Assembly: GCA_041690495.1 (NCBI GenBank)
Contig: JAWLHE010000001.1
Coordinates: 434,001-498,000 of the forward strand
From: DATAAP01 sp041690495
GTDB lineage: Bacteria > Pseudomonadota > Alphaproteobacteria > CACIAM-22H2
Direction of reading: 5' to 3'
Length of the DNA stretch: 64,000 nt
Below, piece after piece: positions 15,874 to 24,694 of the stretch. The notes under the pieces were generated by a model. That model saw only the letters and a program-made list of their open reading frames with translations. It was not told the origin of the DNA and made no database searches. Every line of letters starts with the position of its first letter. Position 1 is the stretch's first letter. The position numbers and the translations under genes were made by a program.

Positions 15874-17322
15874 CTACCCCAGCAGCCCGGCGACGTGCTG
15901 GAACCATGCGACCAGCGGCGGCGGCAGGTAAACTCCGGCGCAAAGCACGAGGCCCAGATGGCAGAACATCGGCACGTAGGAGGCGTGGACGGGATGATTC
16001 TCGCCCTCGGGCTTTCCGAACACGACCCCGTGCAGGCGCAGCATCAGCGCGCCGAAGGCGACCAGCAGCCCGAACACCAGCGGCACGGCGAGCAGCGGCT
16101 CGCGCGCGAAGGTCGAGCTGACCACCAGGAATTCGCTCATGAAGATGCCGAGCGGCGGCATGCCGGCAATGGCGACGACGCCAAGCACGAGACCCCAGCC
16201 GAGCACCGGATGAGTCTCGGTCAGGCCGCGGATGTCGGCGATCTTCTGCGTGCCCTTGGCCTGGGCGATGTGGCCGACGGCGAAGAAGATCGCCGACTTG
16301 GTCAGGCTGTGCATGGTCATGTGCAGCAGCCCGGCGAAGTTCGCCAGGGGCCCGCCCATGCCGAAGGCGAAGGTGATGATGCCCATGTGCTCGATCGACG
16401 AGTAGGCGAACATGCGCTTGATGTCGCGGCGGCGGTACAGCATGAAGCCGGCGAAGACCAGTGAGATCAGGCCCATCGTCACCATCATCGGGCCCGGCGC
16501 GATCGCGGCGGGATTGGCCGCCATCAGCACCTTGAAGCGCAGCACGGCATAGAGCGCCACGTTGAGCAGCAGGCCCGACAGCACCGCCGAGATCGGCGTC
16601 GGGCCCTCGGCATGGGCGTCCGGCAGCCACGCGTGCAGCGGCGCGAGGCCCACCTTGGTGCCGTAGCCGAGCAGCAGGAAGACGAATGCGAGGTTGAGCA
16701 GGGCGGGATCGAACCGCGCCGCATTGGCGGCGAGCAGGCTCCACTGCATGGCGTCGAGGCCCTCGCCGATCGCCGGCCGCGCCGCGACATAGACGAGGAT
16801 GGTGCCGAACAGGGCGAGCGCGATGCCGACGCTGCCGAGGATGAAGTACTTCCACGCCGCCTCGAGCGCCTCGTGCGTGCGGTACATGCCGACCATCACC
16901 ACGGTCGTCAGCGTCGCCAGTTCGATCGCCACCCACATCAGCCCAACATTGTGCGCGATCAGCGCCAGGTTCATGCCGAACATCAGCACCTGATACATCG
17001 CGTGATAGAAGCGGACGTTCCGCGACGTCAGCCGTCCGATCTCGAGCTCGTGGGCGATGTAGCTGGCGCTGAAGGCGCTGGTCGTGAAACCGACGAACGT
17101 GTTGAGGACGATGAAGACGATATTGAGGTCGTCGACCAGCAGAAAGTCGCCGGGCACGGGGCGGGATTCGAACAGCGCCAGCGCCGCCAGCAGCGTGAGG
17201 AACGAGGCGGCAACGTTGAGCCGCGCCGGCAGCCTGTAGCCGGGCAGGGCCGCCAGCAGCGCCGCCGCGACGACCGGCACGGCCAGCACCGCGGCGACGG
17301 CGATATCGCCGAGCGCGCTCAT
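15874..17322 (-). CDS. hyfF: HyfF/NuoN-like proton-pumping membrane subunit
   Basis: 482 aa, about 13-14 transmembrane helices; proton_antipo_M family. Markers: LMWVAIELATLTTVVMV with the conserved helix Glu, GYGTKVGLAPLHAWLPDAHAE with its Lys, and YSSIEHMGIITFAFG. These polar residues form the proton channel in complex I relatives. The ATG at 17322 overlaps the hyfE stop (ATGA). An antiporter-like role in the Ehr complex is inferred. Confidence 0.9.
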   Translation of the reverse strand: MSALGDIAVAAVLAVPVVAAALLAALPGYRLPARLNVAASFLTLLAALALFESRPVPGDFLLVDDLNIVFIVLNTFVGFTTSAFSASYIAHELEIGRLTSRNVRFYHAMYQVLMFGMNLALIAHNVGLMWVAIELATLTTVVMVGMYRTHEALEAAWKYFILGSVGIALALFGTILVYVAARPAIGEGLDAMQWSLLAANAARFDPALLNLAFVFLLLGYGTKVGLAPLHAWLPDAHAEGPTPISAVLSGLLLNVALYAVLRFKVLMAANPAAIAPGPMMVTMGLISLVFAGFMLYRRRDIKRMFAYSSIEHMGIITFAFGMGGPLANFAGLLHMTMHSLTKSAIFFAVGHIAQAKGTQKIADIRGLTETHPVLGWGLVLGVVAIAGMPPLGIFMSEFLVVSSTFAREPLLAVPLVFGLLVAFGALMLRLHGVVFGKPEGENHPVHASYVPMFCHLGLVLCAGVYLPPPLVAWFQHVAGLLG

Positions 17323-17981
17323 CGCCGCTCCCCGCGGAAGCGGTCGAGCGCATGGATGTCGACCGTGTCGAAGCGTTCGCGGATGCGGAACAGGAACATG
17401 CCGATGACGATGAAGGCGATCAGGACGGAGAAGGCGACTGAGATCTCGACCACCAGCGGCATGCCCTTGGCGCCGGTCGCGGCGAGGATCAGCCCGTTCT
17501 CGAGCGACATGAAGCCGATCACCTGGCTGACCGCATTGCGGCGCGTGATCATCATCAGCAGGCCGAGCAGCACGACCGACAGCGCGAAGGAGAGATCCTC
17601 GCGCGCCAGCGGGTCGGATTCCGCCGTCACCGGCAGCATCACGATCACCGACAGGGCTACCAGCCCCATGCCGATCAGCATGGTCGGCCCGATGCCGCCC
17701 ACAGTCTCGATCTCGCGGTGGATGCCGAGGCGCTGGACGATGCGCTGCAGGGCCACGGGAATGATGATCGCCTTGAACACCAGTGCGATCGCCGCGGTGA
17801 CGTAGAGATGCGGCGCGTCCTGGATGAAGGCCTGCCATCCGACCGCCAGGGTCAGGACGACGGCGTGGAGCGCGAAGACATTGATCAGGCTCGACAGGCG
17901 GTCCTGGTAAAGGAGCAGAAGGCTCACCAGAACCGAGCCGCCGGCCAGAAGATGCGCGATGTCGAAATAGATGCCGTCCAT
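17319..17981 (-). CDS. hyfE: HyfE-like membrane subunit
   Basis: 220 aa, six or seven transmembrane helices. HyfE is a fusion-like relative of the NuoK/MrpC type; here ITRRNAVSQVIGFMSLENGLILAA shows the conserved Glu between helices. It begins at the ATG at 17981, sharing one base with the hyfC stop (TGATG), and ends overlapping hyfF (ATGA). Tight overlaps support one transcript and stoichiometric assembly. Confidence 0.88.
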   Translation of the reverse strand: MDGIYFDIAHLLAGGSVLVSLLLLYQDRLSSLINVFALHAVVLTLAVGWQAFIQDAPHLYVTAAIALVFKAIIIPVALQRIVQRLGIHREIETVGGIGPTMLIGMGLVALSVIVMLPVTAESDPLAREDLSFALSVVLLGLLMMITRRNAVSQVIGFMSLENGLILAATGAKGMPLVVEISVAFSVLIAFIVIGMFLFRIRERFDTVDIHALDRFRGERR

Positions 17982-18940
17982 CACATGCTCCGCGAGACGA
18001 ACCGGAGGAGCAGGGCGAGCAGGCCCAGCATCAGCGCCGCGCCGAGGAACTCCGGCACCCGGAATACGCGCATCTTGGCGATTGCCGTTTCGAACAGCGC
18101 CAGCAGGAACCCGGCGAGCGCGAGCTTGCCGAGCCAGGTCGCCAGCCCGACCGCATAGGCGGCAGGCCCGCCATGTCCGGTGCCCGCCATTCCCCAGGGC
18201 ACGAAGATGCAGGCGATCAGCGATACGTAGAGGAGCAGCTTGAGCGAGGCGGCAAGCTCGATCATCGCGAGATGGCGGCCGGAATATTCGAGCACCATCG
18301 CCTCGTGTACCATCGTCAGCTCCAGATGGGTCGCCGGATTGTCGATCGGGACGCGCGCGTTCTCGGCGATTGCGACCATCAGCAGCGAGATCAGGGCCAG
18401 CCCGAGCGAAACGCGCAGACCGACATCCGCGGACTGCATGAACCCGGCGATGGACGAAAGCTGGGTCGAGCCGGCGAGCAGCGACAGCGTGAAGACGACG
18501 ATGATCATCGCCGGCTCGGCCAGCGAGGCGATCATCATCTCGCGGCTCGAGCCGATGCCGCCGAAGCCGGTGCCGACGTCGAGGCCGGCCAGCGCCAGGA
18601 AGAACCGCGCGCTGCCGAGCAGGGCGACGATCGCGATCAGGTCGGCCGACCAGCTGAACTGGAGGCCCGCCGCGAATGTGGGCACGAGCGCGGCGGCCAC
18701 CCAGATCGCGGCGAAGATCGCATAAGGCGCCGCCCGGAACAGCCACGAGGCGTTCTCGGCGATCACCGCCTCCTTGCGGATCAGGCGCAGCAGGTCGCGA
18801 TAGGGCTGAATGAGCGACGGGCCCTGACGGCGCAGAAGCCGCGCCTTCACCTTGCGGATCAGGCCGGTGAGCAGCGGCGCCAGCGCCAGCACAAGCATCA
18901 TCTGCATGCCCTGGACGAGGGTGTCGAGGATCATTGCCAT
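17981..18940 (-). CDS. hyfC: HyfC/NuoH-like membrane subunit
   Basis: 319 aa, about eight helices. NuoH-family markers: RRQGPSLIQPYRDLLRLIRKE near the N-terminus and AENARVPIDNPATHLELTMVHE in the quinone-side loop. In complex I relatives this subunit links the soluble redox arm to the pumps. Starts at 18940 (MAMILD) or two codons later with an ATGA overlap of the hyfB stop. Confidence 0.9.
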   Translation of the reverse strand: MAMILDTLVQGMQMMLVLALAPLLTGLIRKVKARLLRRQGPSLIQPYRDLLRLIRKEAVIAENASWLFRAAPYAIFAAIWVAAALVPTFAAGLQFSWSADLIAIVALLGSARFFLALAGLDVGTGFGGIGSSREMMIASLAEPAMIIVVFTLSLLAGSTQLSSIAGFMQSADVGLRVSLGLALISLLMVAIAENARVPIDNPATHLELTMVHEAMVLEYSGRHLAMIELAASLKLLLYVSLIACIFVPWGMAGTGHGGPAAYAVGLATWLGKLALAGFLLALFETAIAKMRVFRVPEFLGAALMLGLLALLLRFVSRSM

Positions 18941-20937
18941 ACCGCCACCACGATCAGGAGCAGGATGAGCGCTGCGAAGACGAGGGTGAGATAGCGCCGG
19001 ATGGTCAGGAACTGCAGGTGGTTGAGCCGATCCGCGGCGAGCAGCACCGCGTCGACCACCGGCTGGTAGAGCAGCTCCCAGACGAGGTCGCGCACGCTCA
19101 CGGTCAGCCGGGCCGGGCGCGTGTCGCCGGGCAACGGCATGTCGACGGTCTCGCGTGCGTGGAAGAGCAGCGGGCCGAAGACGCGCCGCAGCGGCTGGGC
19201 GAAGCTGCCGGCGGTGTACTGGGTGATCGGGTCCGGAACGGGCGTGCCGCAATCCCATGGCGGCGCGCGGCGCACCGCGCGCGAGGCGAATGTGTGGACG
19301 GCATAGGCCGCGAGCAGGCCCGAGATCGCCATGAAGAGCAGCACCAGCAGCCCGTTGTAGGAGCTGCGGCTGGCGGTCAGCGGGACGATGGAGAGCCACG
19401 GCACTTCCGACTGCGTCGGCAGTTGCCCGCCGGCGAGCAGGCGGATCGTCGGCCCGAGCGCGTCGATCACGATGCCGGGAAAGATGCCGATCAGCACGCA
19501 GAGCGCGGCGAGGCCGGCCATCGCGCCGACCGAGAAGCGGTCGACCTCGCGGGCCTCCGCGGCGGCATTCGAGCGGCTGCGTCCGAGAAACGTGATGCCG
19601 AAGGCGCGCACGAAGCATGCCGCCGCGAGCGCCGCCGAGAGCGCCAGCATCGCGCCGATGGCGGGCACCAGGAACTTCATGCCCCATTGCGGCAGCTCGG
19701 GGCTGACGATGATCGCCTGGAACAGCAGCCATTCCGAGACGAAGCCGTTGAGCGGCGGCAGGGCCGAGATCGCCGCCGCGCCGACCAGGAACGCCGCACT
19801 CGTGTACGGCATGCGATGGATCAGGCCGCCGAGCTTGCCGAGGTCGCGCTCTCCTGTCGCCGAGAGGACGGCGCCGGCGCCGAGGAAAAGGAGGCTCTTG
19901 AACGCCGCATGGTTCAGCGCATGCAGCAGGGCTGCGGTCATGGCCAGAGCGGCGGCGGCCGGCATGCCGTTCGCCTTGAATGCCAGGGCGAGGCCGAGGC
20001 CGATGAAGATGACGCCGACATTCTCGACCGTGCTGTAGGCGAGCAGCCGCTTGAGATCGCTCTCGAGGATCGCGTAGAGCAGGCCGAGCACGGCAGTGAC
20101 GGCGCCCAGCACGAGCGGGATGATGCTCCACGACCAGTGCATGGGTCCCAGCAGGTCGAAGGCGATGCGGACGAAGCCGTAGACCGCGACCTTGGTCATG
20201 ACGCCGCTCATCAGCGCCGACACGTGGCTCGGCGCCGCGGGGTGTGCCAGCGGCAGCCAGACATGCAGCGGCACCAGGCCGGCCTTGGAGCCGGTGCCGA
20301 GCACGGTCAGCGCCAGAACGAGCGCGGCAAGCCTCGGCGATTCCTGGGCCGCGCGCATGGCGTCGAATGCATACAGGCCGTCGCGGCCGGCGAGCAGGCC
20401 GAACGCCAGCAGCAGCGCGAACGTCCCGAACGTCGCCATGACGATGTAGATGTAGCCTGCACGCGCGTTTCCCGGCTCCTTGTGATGCGCCATCACGAGC
20501 GCCCAGGACGTCAGCGACATGAATTCCCACGACAGCAGGAAGGTGAACGCGTCGTCGGCGAGAACGACCATGTTCATGCCGGCGAGAAATGCGGGAAAGA
20601 ACGGCACGACGCGGGCCGGCGCCGATTCGTGGCTGCCATAGCCGACACCGAAGATGCAGGCGGCGAGCCCGCCGAGATTGACGATCACCAGGAAGATTGC
20701 GGCGAGCGCGTCGATCCGGAACCGCGCGCCGATCCACGGCACGCCCAGCGGCAACGCCGCGGAGAGCGGCTCGCCGCCGCCGAGCAGGGCGATCGCCCCG
20801 GAGATCAGCAGGACGGCGGTGCCGACGGCGGAGCCCAGATACACGAGCGCGCCGGCGCTTCGCGCCGCGGCGACTCCGATCATGCTCAACGCAAGGAGCA
20901 GGGCGAGGGATGCGGCCACCGGCGTAAAGAGTGTCAC
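18931..20937 (-). CDS. hyfB: HyfB/NuoL-like proton-pumping membrane subunit
   Basis: 668 aa from the GTG at 20937, with a CGAGGG sequence upstream. About 15-16 helices; proton_antipo_M features LLSWEFMSLTSWALVM, GTGSKAGLVPLHVWLPLAHP and LLAYSTVENVGVIFIGLG carry the Glu and Lys residues of the proton path. First structural gene of hyfBCEFGI. No HyfA/HyfH-type ferredoxin and no hydrogenase maturation gene is in the window, so the electron partner must be encoded elsewhere or be a soluble carrier. Confidence 0.9.
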   Translation of the reverse strand: MTLFTPVAASLALLLALSMIGVAAARSAGALVYLGSAVGTAVLLISGAIALLGGGEPLSAALPLGVPWIGARFRIDALAAIFLVIVNLGGLAACIFGVGYGSHESAPARVVPFFPAFLAGMNMVVLADDAFTFLLSWEFMSLTSWALVMAHHKEPGNARAGYIYIVMATFGTFALLLAFGLLAGRDGLYAFDAMRAAQESPRLAALVLALTVLGTGSKAGLVPLHVWLPLAHPAAPSHVSALMSGVMTKVAVYGFVRIAFDLLGPMHWSWSIIPLVLGAVTAVLGLLYAILESDLKRLLAYSTVENVGVIFIGLGLALAFKANGMPAAAALAMTAALLHALNHAAFKSLLFLGAGAVLSATGERDLGKLGGLIHRMPYTSAAFLVGAAAISALPPLNGFVSEWLLFQAIIVSPELPQWGMKFLVPAIGAMLALSAALAAACFVRAFGITFLGRSRSNAAAEAREVDRFSVGAMAGLAALCVLIGIFPGIVIDALGPTIRLLAGGQLPTQSEVPWLSIVPLTASRSSYNGLLVLLFMAISGLLAAYAVHTFASRAVRRAPPWDCGTPVPDPITQYTAGSFAQPLRRVFGPLLFHARETVDMPLPGDTRPARLTVSVRDLVWELLYQPVVDAVLLAADRLNHLQFLTIRRYLTLVFAALILLLIVVAVWQ

Positions 20938-21001
20938 GGCATCGAGCCCTCGAATCTACGGTGAGCGGCCCCCGCGGCGCCGGCCGATTGAATGCCGGGC
21001 A

Positions 21002-21247
21002 TCACGATTTGAGCCGGACGCCGCGCCCGCCCCCGGCACTGGTCGCCCCCTCCTTTATCAGTTCGATTCCGGCATGCTCCAGCGCGTTCACGAGCTTCAT
21101 CAACGAATCGACATTGCCGCGGATCGTGCCGCCGCTGGCCTCCATGCGTTGAATCGTCGGCAGCGACAGACCCGACGCTTCGGCGAGCGCCCGCTGGTCG
21201 ATTCCGAGCAGGGCGCGCGCGGCGCGCATTTGCGCGGCACTAATCAT
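21002..21247 (-). CDS. Small XRE-type helix-turn-helix regulator
   Basis: 81 aa. Helix-turn-helix visible as ALLGIDQRALAEASGLSLPTIQRMEASG, typical of XRE/Cro proteins, followed by a short C-terminal helix (MKLVNALEHAGIEL). It lies 64 bp upstream of hyfB on the same strand, so it is probably the first gene of the operon or its dedicated regulator. Its own leader is AT-rich with palindromic half-sites at 21249-21290, consistent with autoregulation. Confidence 0.85.
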   Translation of the reverse strand: MISAAQMRAARALLGIDQRALAEASGLSLPTIQRMEASGGTIRGNVDSLMKLVNALEHAGIELIKEGATSAGGGRGVRLKS

Positions 21248-21248
21248 G

Positions 21249-21290
21249 TTTCACATATCAAACAAGACGTGTGAGATATTACATATCACA
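21249..21290 (-). promoter_or_regulatory. AT-rich palindromic operator/promoter region
   Basis: Directly upstream of the XRE gene, in a sharp AT-rich island, TCACATATCA (21251-21260) and ACATATCACA (21281-21290) carry the same half-site in two orientations, and TGTGA-N11-TCACA spans 21270-21290. A likely operator for the regulator, with the promoter embedded. Inferred from position and symmetry. Confidence 0.45.
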
Positions 21291-21427
21291 TACCATCCGG
21301 TGTTTATCAGGCGTCAGCCCGAATGTCAGCATTGTGTGCTCGGAATGGCTCCGAGCGGGGCGGCTTCGGCGCCCGCCCGTCCCTGGCTATGCTGGACCCT
21401 ACCGAGAGACAGGCCTAACCCCGCAGC

Positions 21428-22069
21428 ATGAGCGAACCGCCTGAATTCGACCACGCATTCCGCGTGAAACTGCGTGAGCTGCTCGTCTGGCGCCGCGACG
21501 TGCGGCGCTTCCGGCGCGAGCCGCTGCCGCCCGGCACGATCGAGCGGCTGATCGACATCGCGTGCCTGGCGCCGTCGGTCGGACTCAGCGAGCCTTGGCG
21601 GTTTGTCATCGTCAGCGACGCAACGCGCCGCCGCGCCGTACGGTCGAACTTCGAGCGATGCAACGCCGCGGCCCTCGCGGCGCAGGACGGCACACGCGCA
21701 TCGCTCTACGCGCGCCTGAAGCTCGCGGGCCTCGACGAGGCGCCGGCGCATGTCGCCGTGTTCGCCGATCCGGCGACGGAGAAGGGGCATGGGCTCGGCC
21801 GACGCACCATGCCGGAGACGATCGAGTACTCGGTCGTCGCGGCGATCCAGACGATGTGGCTGGCGGCGCGCGCCGAGGGGCTTGGGCTCGGGTGGGTATC
21901 GATCCTCGATCCCGAAGAGGTCGCGGAGACCCTCGACGTTCCGAAGGCGTGGACATTCGTCGCCTATCTTTGCATCGGCTATCCGCAGCAGGCGGACGAC
22001 GAGCCTGCGCTGGCCCGGCAAGGATGGGAACGCCGACGGCTTGCAGGAAATACCATTGTCGAGCGCTGA
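21428..22069 (+). CDS. bluB: 5,6-dimethylbenzimidazole synthase
   Basis: 213 aa. BluB, a nitroreductase-fold flavoenzyme, breaks down reduced FMN with oxygen to form DMB, the lower ligand of vitamin B12. Family markers: WRRDVRRFRREPLP near the N-terminus, LAPSVGLSEPWRFVIV, and the C-terminal GLGLGWVSILDPEEVAETL and YLCIGYPQ. Length is normal. No cobalamin riboswitch (B12 box) is visible upstream, and no other B12 gene is next to it. Confidence 0.92.
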   Translation: MSEPPEFDHAFRVKLRELLVWRRDVRRFRREPLPPGTIERLIDIACLAPSVGLSEPWRFVIVSDATRRRAVRSNFERCNAAALAAQDGTRASLYARLKLAGLDEAPAHVAVFADPATEKGHGLGRRTMPETIEYSVVAAIQTMWLAARAEGLGLGWVSILDPEEVAETLDVPKAWTFVAYLCIGYPQQADDEPALARQGWERRRLAGNTIVER

Positions 22070-22117
22070 GGCGCCTGGCTGGAGATCCCGCAGGATATGG
22101 CGCCGGGCGGGCAGAGC

Positions 22118-23134
22118 CTAGGCCGGCACCGGCGCGATCGCGAAGGCTTCGGCAAGGAGCTGATAGGAGCGCTTGCGCGCAGCGAAGTCGTGGCAGATCG
22201 AGACGACCACGAACTCGTCGACGCCGAACTGCGCACCCAGCTCTTCCAGGCGCGCGCGGCACTGCTCGGGCGTGCCGACGATCTGGCGGCGGCGGTTGAA
22301 GGCGATGCGCGCGCGCTCGGCATCGCTGTAGGGATAGGCGAGCGCTTCCTCGACGCTCGGCACCGGCCCGATCACGCCGCGGTCGAGGCGCAGTCGCCAC
22401 AGATCGCGACTCGATGCGAGCCGCTCCGCCCCGGCTTCGCTGTCGGCGCAGAGCACGAACACGCCGATGCTCCCGCGCGGTTCCTTGTATAGCGCGGAAG
22501 GGCGGAAGGCCTCGCGATAGGCCTGCATGATCTCGGGGCCCATCCGCTCGGTGATGAAATGCGCGAAGGAGAAAGGGCAGCCGAAATGCGCCGCGTAGGC
22601 TGCGCTCTGGTCGCTGGAGCCCAGCACCCAGAGTTCGGGCATGCCGGACCCGGCCGGCATCGCGCGCACGCCGGCGAAGGGATGGTCGGCGGCGACTCCC
22701 GGTCCGAGCCAGGCGAGCAGATCGGCGATCTGTGCCGGGAAATACTCGATCGGCAGCGCGCCGGGGCCGTGCTGCAGCGCCTGCGCCGTGCGCTGGTCGC
22801 TGCCCGGGGCGCGGCCGATGCCGAGATCGATGCGGCCCGGGTAGAGAGTCTCGAGCATGCGGAACTGCTCCGCGACCTTGAGCGCACTGTAATGCGACAG
22901 CATCACGCCGCCCGAGCCGACGCGCATGGTCTGCGTCGCCGCGGCGATGCGGGCAATCAGAATCTCCGGCGCCGCGCCGGCGAGCCCGTCCGAATTGTGA
23001 TGTTCCGCCAGCCAGTAGCGGTGATAGCCGAGGCGCTCGCAGAACTGCGCCAGCTCGATCGATTCCGCGATCGCCTGGGCCGGCGTGCCGCCGGCGCGGA
23101 TCGGCGACTGATCGAGAACACCGAGAATCGGCAT
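22118..23134 (-). CDS. LLM class flavin-dependent oxidoreductase
   Basis: 338 aa, bacterial luciferase-like TIM barrel using reduced flavin and O2. N-terminal LGVLDQSPIRAGGTPAQAI and the motifs YWLAEHHNSDGLAGAAPEI and GSGGVMLSHYSALKVAEQF are standard for the 'MsnO8-like/alkanal monooxygenase-like' subgroup. Substrate not predictable. It converges with bluB, 48 bp away; both use flavin but no shared pathway is implied. Confidence 0.88.
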   Translation of the reverse strand: MPILGVLDQSPIRAGGTPAQAIAESIELAQFCERLGYHRYWLAEHHNSDGLAGAAPEILIARIAAATQTMRVGSGGVMLSHYSALKVAEQFRMLETLYPGRIDLGIGRAPGSDQRTAQALQHGPGALPIEYFPAQIADLLAWLGPGVAADHPFAGVRAMPAGSGMPELWVLGSSDQSAAYAAHFGCPFSFAHFITERMGPEIMQAYREAFRPSALYKEPRGSIGVFVLCADSEAGAERLASSRDLWRLRLDRGVIGPVPSVEEALAYPYSDAERARIAFNRRRQIVGTPEQCRARLEELGAQFGVDEFVVVSICHDFAARKRSYQLLAEAFAIAPVPA

Positions 23135-23349
23135 GAAGCGGAGGCTCAGCTCTCTCCGGCGCGGGCCAGACGGCGCTGCGCCATGACCGGTTGCGGCCTG
23201 CCGATCATCGGGCGGCCGATGCTGACGACACCGGCCTCGGGGGCGGCGGCGAACAATTCCTCGAAATACGGGCCGGGCACCTTGTCTTCCTCGGAGCTTG
23301 GCGGTCCGGGAATCTGGATCGTCCGCCGGGCCGAGTCAACGCCGCAGCC

Positions 23350-23386
23350 GAAAATGAAGAAGCGTGGCGCCGACGCGGCGCCACGC
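23350..23386 (-). terminator. Rho-independent terminator of PA2169-type gene
   Basis: GCGTGGCGCC (23362-23371), loop of 5, GGCGCCACGC (23377-23386): a perfect 10-bp stem. Read leftward it is followed by CTTCTTCATTTT. It lies 26 bp past the stop of the gene at 23413-24177. Confidence 0.7.
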
Positions 23387-23412
23387 TCCACGTCGTCGCC
23401 AGCAGGCGTGCG

Positions 23413-24177
23413 TCAGTCGGATTTCGCGTAGTCGCGACGGATCTGCGGATCCTCCTCCTTGGCCTTTCGCTTGCCCTGCTGCTCGGCGCGCTCCAGCTCC
23501 GTCTTTTCGGTCCCGGCGCGGGCGGCCTCGGCCGTCTTCGCCTGAGACTCGACCTTGCCGGACCGCGCGAACTTCCTGGTTTCCTCGTTGTACTGCTTCG
23601 CCGCGGTCTTGTTGCCTTCGCCTTCGTTGCGCTGCTTGCCCGTCATGCTCGCCTGCTCCTCTCTTCTCGCCTCGATGCGGGTTTCGCGGCGGCCTTGCGC
23701 GCGTGCCGCGGTCGCCGCCAGCGGCCGGTTCATGCCGTTCGTGTCCAGGTCCCGTACCCGGCTGCACGAGCGGCGCACCTGCTCGAGCTGCAGCTCGGCG
23801 ACCTCGCGTACCGCCGGCGGCAGCGCCCTGTCCTGCTGCAGCAACTCCTGGAACTTCTCGCGTACGCGCTCCTCGCTGCGCTGGATCTCCTCGATCACGC
23901 CGTGCCGGTCGTCGGGGGCCAGCGCGTTCTTGACCTCGGTGTACAGGCGGTGCGCCGAACCGACCACCGTGCCGCGATCCTCGGGGACGCCGCCCAGGCC
24001 GCGAACTTCGTCCTTCAATCGCGTGACGACCTTCTCGCGTTCCGCAGCCAGATCGGCCAGCAGGGATCGGATGCGCGGGTCCTTGACGATGTCCGCTCCC
24101 TTCGCAAGCGTTCCGGCGCCATCCAGAGAAACCGCGATCATTGCATTGAGGATATCGACGCCCGGAGAAGCGGTCAT
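23413..24177 (-). CDS. PA2169-family (DUF2383) four-helix-bundle protein with charged tail
   Basis: 254 aa. Residues ~1-140 form a predicted ferritin-like four-helix bundle of the DUF2383/PA2169 type (DPRIRSLLADLAAEREKVV, LGGVPEDRGTVVGSAHRLY). The last ~110 residues are a highly charged, Lys/Arg/Glu/Gln-rich extension, probably disordered or coiled coil. The family is linked to stress responses in many proteobacteria, and here a general-stress promoter lies 35 bp upstream. The tail may bind nucleic acid or ribosomes; that is inference. Confidence 0.8.
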   Translation of the reverse strand: MTASPGVDILNAMIAVSLDGAGTLAKGADIVKDPRIRSLLADLAAEREKVVTRLKDEVRGLGGVPEDRGTVVGSAHRLYTEVKNALAPDDRHGVIEEIQRSEERVREKFQELLQQDRALPPAVREVAELQLEQVRRSCSRVRDLDTNGMNRPLAATAARAQGRRETRIEARREEQASMTGKQRNEGEGNKTAAKQYNEETRKFARSGKVESQAKTAEAARAGTEKTELERAEQQGKRKAKEEDPQIRRDYAKSD

Positions 24178-24211
24178 TCACGCCAACCTTCATGTCATTG
24201 GACCAAAAGTT

Positions 24212-24236
24212 AACGTCACCGGCGTAGCTCGGTTCC
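24212..24236 (-). promoter_or_regulatory. EcfG-type general stress promoter (leftward)
   Basis: Read on the minus strand: GGAAC (24236-24232), 16-nt spacer, CGTT (24215-24212). This is the exact GGAAC-N16-CGTT consensus of alphaproteobacterial EcfG/SigT promoters, ~35 bp upstream of the PA2169-type gene. Confidence 0.8.
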
Positions 24237-24245
24237 GAAGGGCCG

Positions 24246-24270
24246 GGAACACGGCTGCGCTTCGCGCGTA
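24246..24270 (+). promoter_or_regulatory. EcfG-like general stress promoter (rightward)
   Basis: GGAAC (24246-24250), 16-nt spacer, CGTA (24267-24270), one base off the CGTT consensus, about 80 bp upstream of the DUF883 gene. It lies back to back with the leftward EcfG promoter, 10 bp apart. Confidence 0.6.
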
Positions 24271-24349
24271 TATCTTTCAAAGGCCTCGCTTTCCCTGCGG
24301 GAATCCGAGGCGCTGACGCTACAATCATCTCGAACGGGAGCGGGGCAAC

Positions 24350-24694
24350 ATGAAGACCTTGCGCACCAGAGACGACCTCGACACCCTCAGGTCCGACCTC
24401 CGCACGCTGCGCAACGACCTCCGTGAAGTCGCCCGTGACATCGGCGTCCTTACCGGTGAGACCAGCCGCAACCTGCGGCAGATCTCGGCGCGAGACTGGA
24501 TGGACTGGGCGCGGTCGCGGATCGGCTCGCGCGAGGACCTCGACGAGGCATGGTCCGGGCTGCGCGAGCGCGGCGAGAAGTCGGCGACGGCGGTGCGCTC
24601 GACAGTACAGGAGCATCCTGCGGCCGCATTGGCCGCCTCGCTCGCCCTCGGTCTTGCGCTCGCCTGGCTCGTGACCCGGTCCGCGCGCCGATGA
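24350..24694 (+). CDS. DUF883 (ElaB/YqjD-like) membrane-anchored protein
   Basis: 114 aa. A charged helical N-terminal part (residues 1-75) and one C-terminal transmembrane helix (HPAAALAASLALGLALAWLV) followed by Arg residues, as in ElaB/YqjD/YgaM. E. coli YqjD binds ribosomes at the inner membrane in stationary phase. Followed by a YqjE-like gene with an ATGA overlap, reproducing the E. coli yqjDE order. Stress control fits the EcfG-like promoter upstream. Confidence 0.85.
   Translation: MKTLRTRDDLDTLRSDLRTLRNDLREVARDIGVLTGETSRNLRQISARDWMDWARSRIGSREDLDEAWSGLRERGEKSATAVRSTVQEHPAAALAASLALGLALAWLVTRSARR

Noticed and set aside
21301..21427. Cobalamin riboswitch upstream of bluB
   Set aside because: No B12-box sequence or fitting fold seen in the 127-bp leader.
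23146..23391. Leftward 81-codon frame after the PA2169-type gene
   Set aside because: Its ATG and first codons lie in and beside the terminator hairpin at 23350-23386; a GTG further in is possible but gives only ~44 residues with no recognisable feature.
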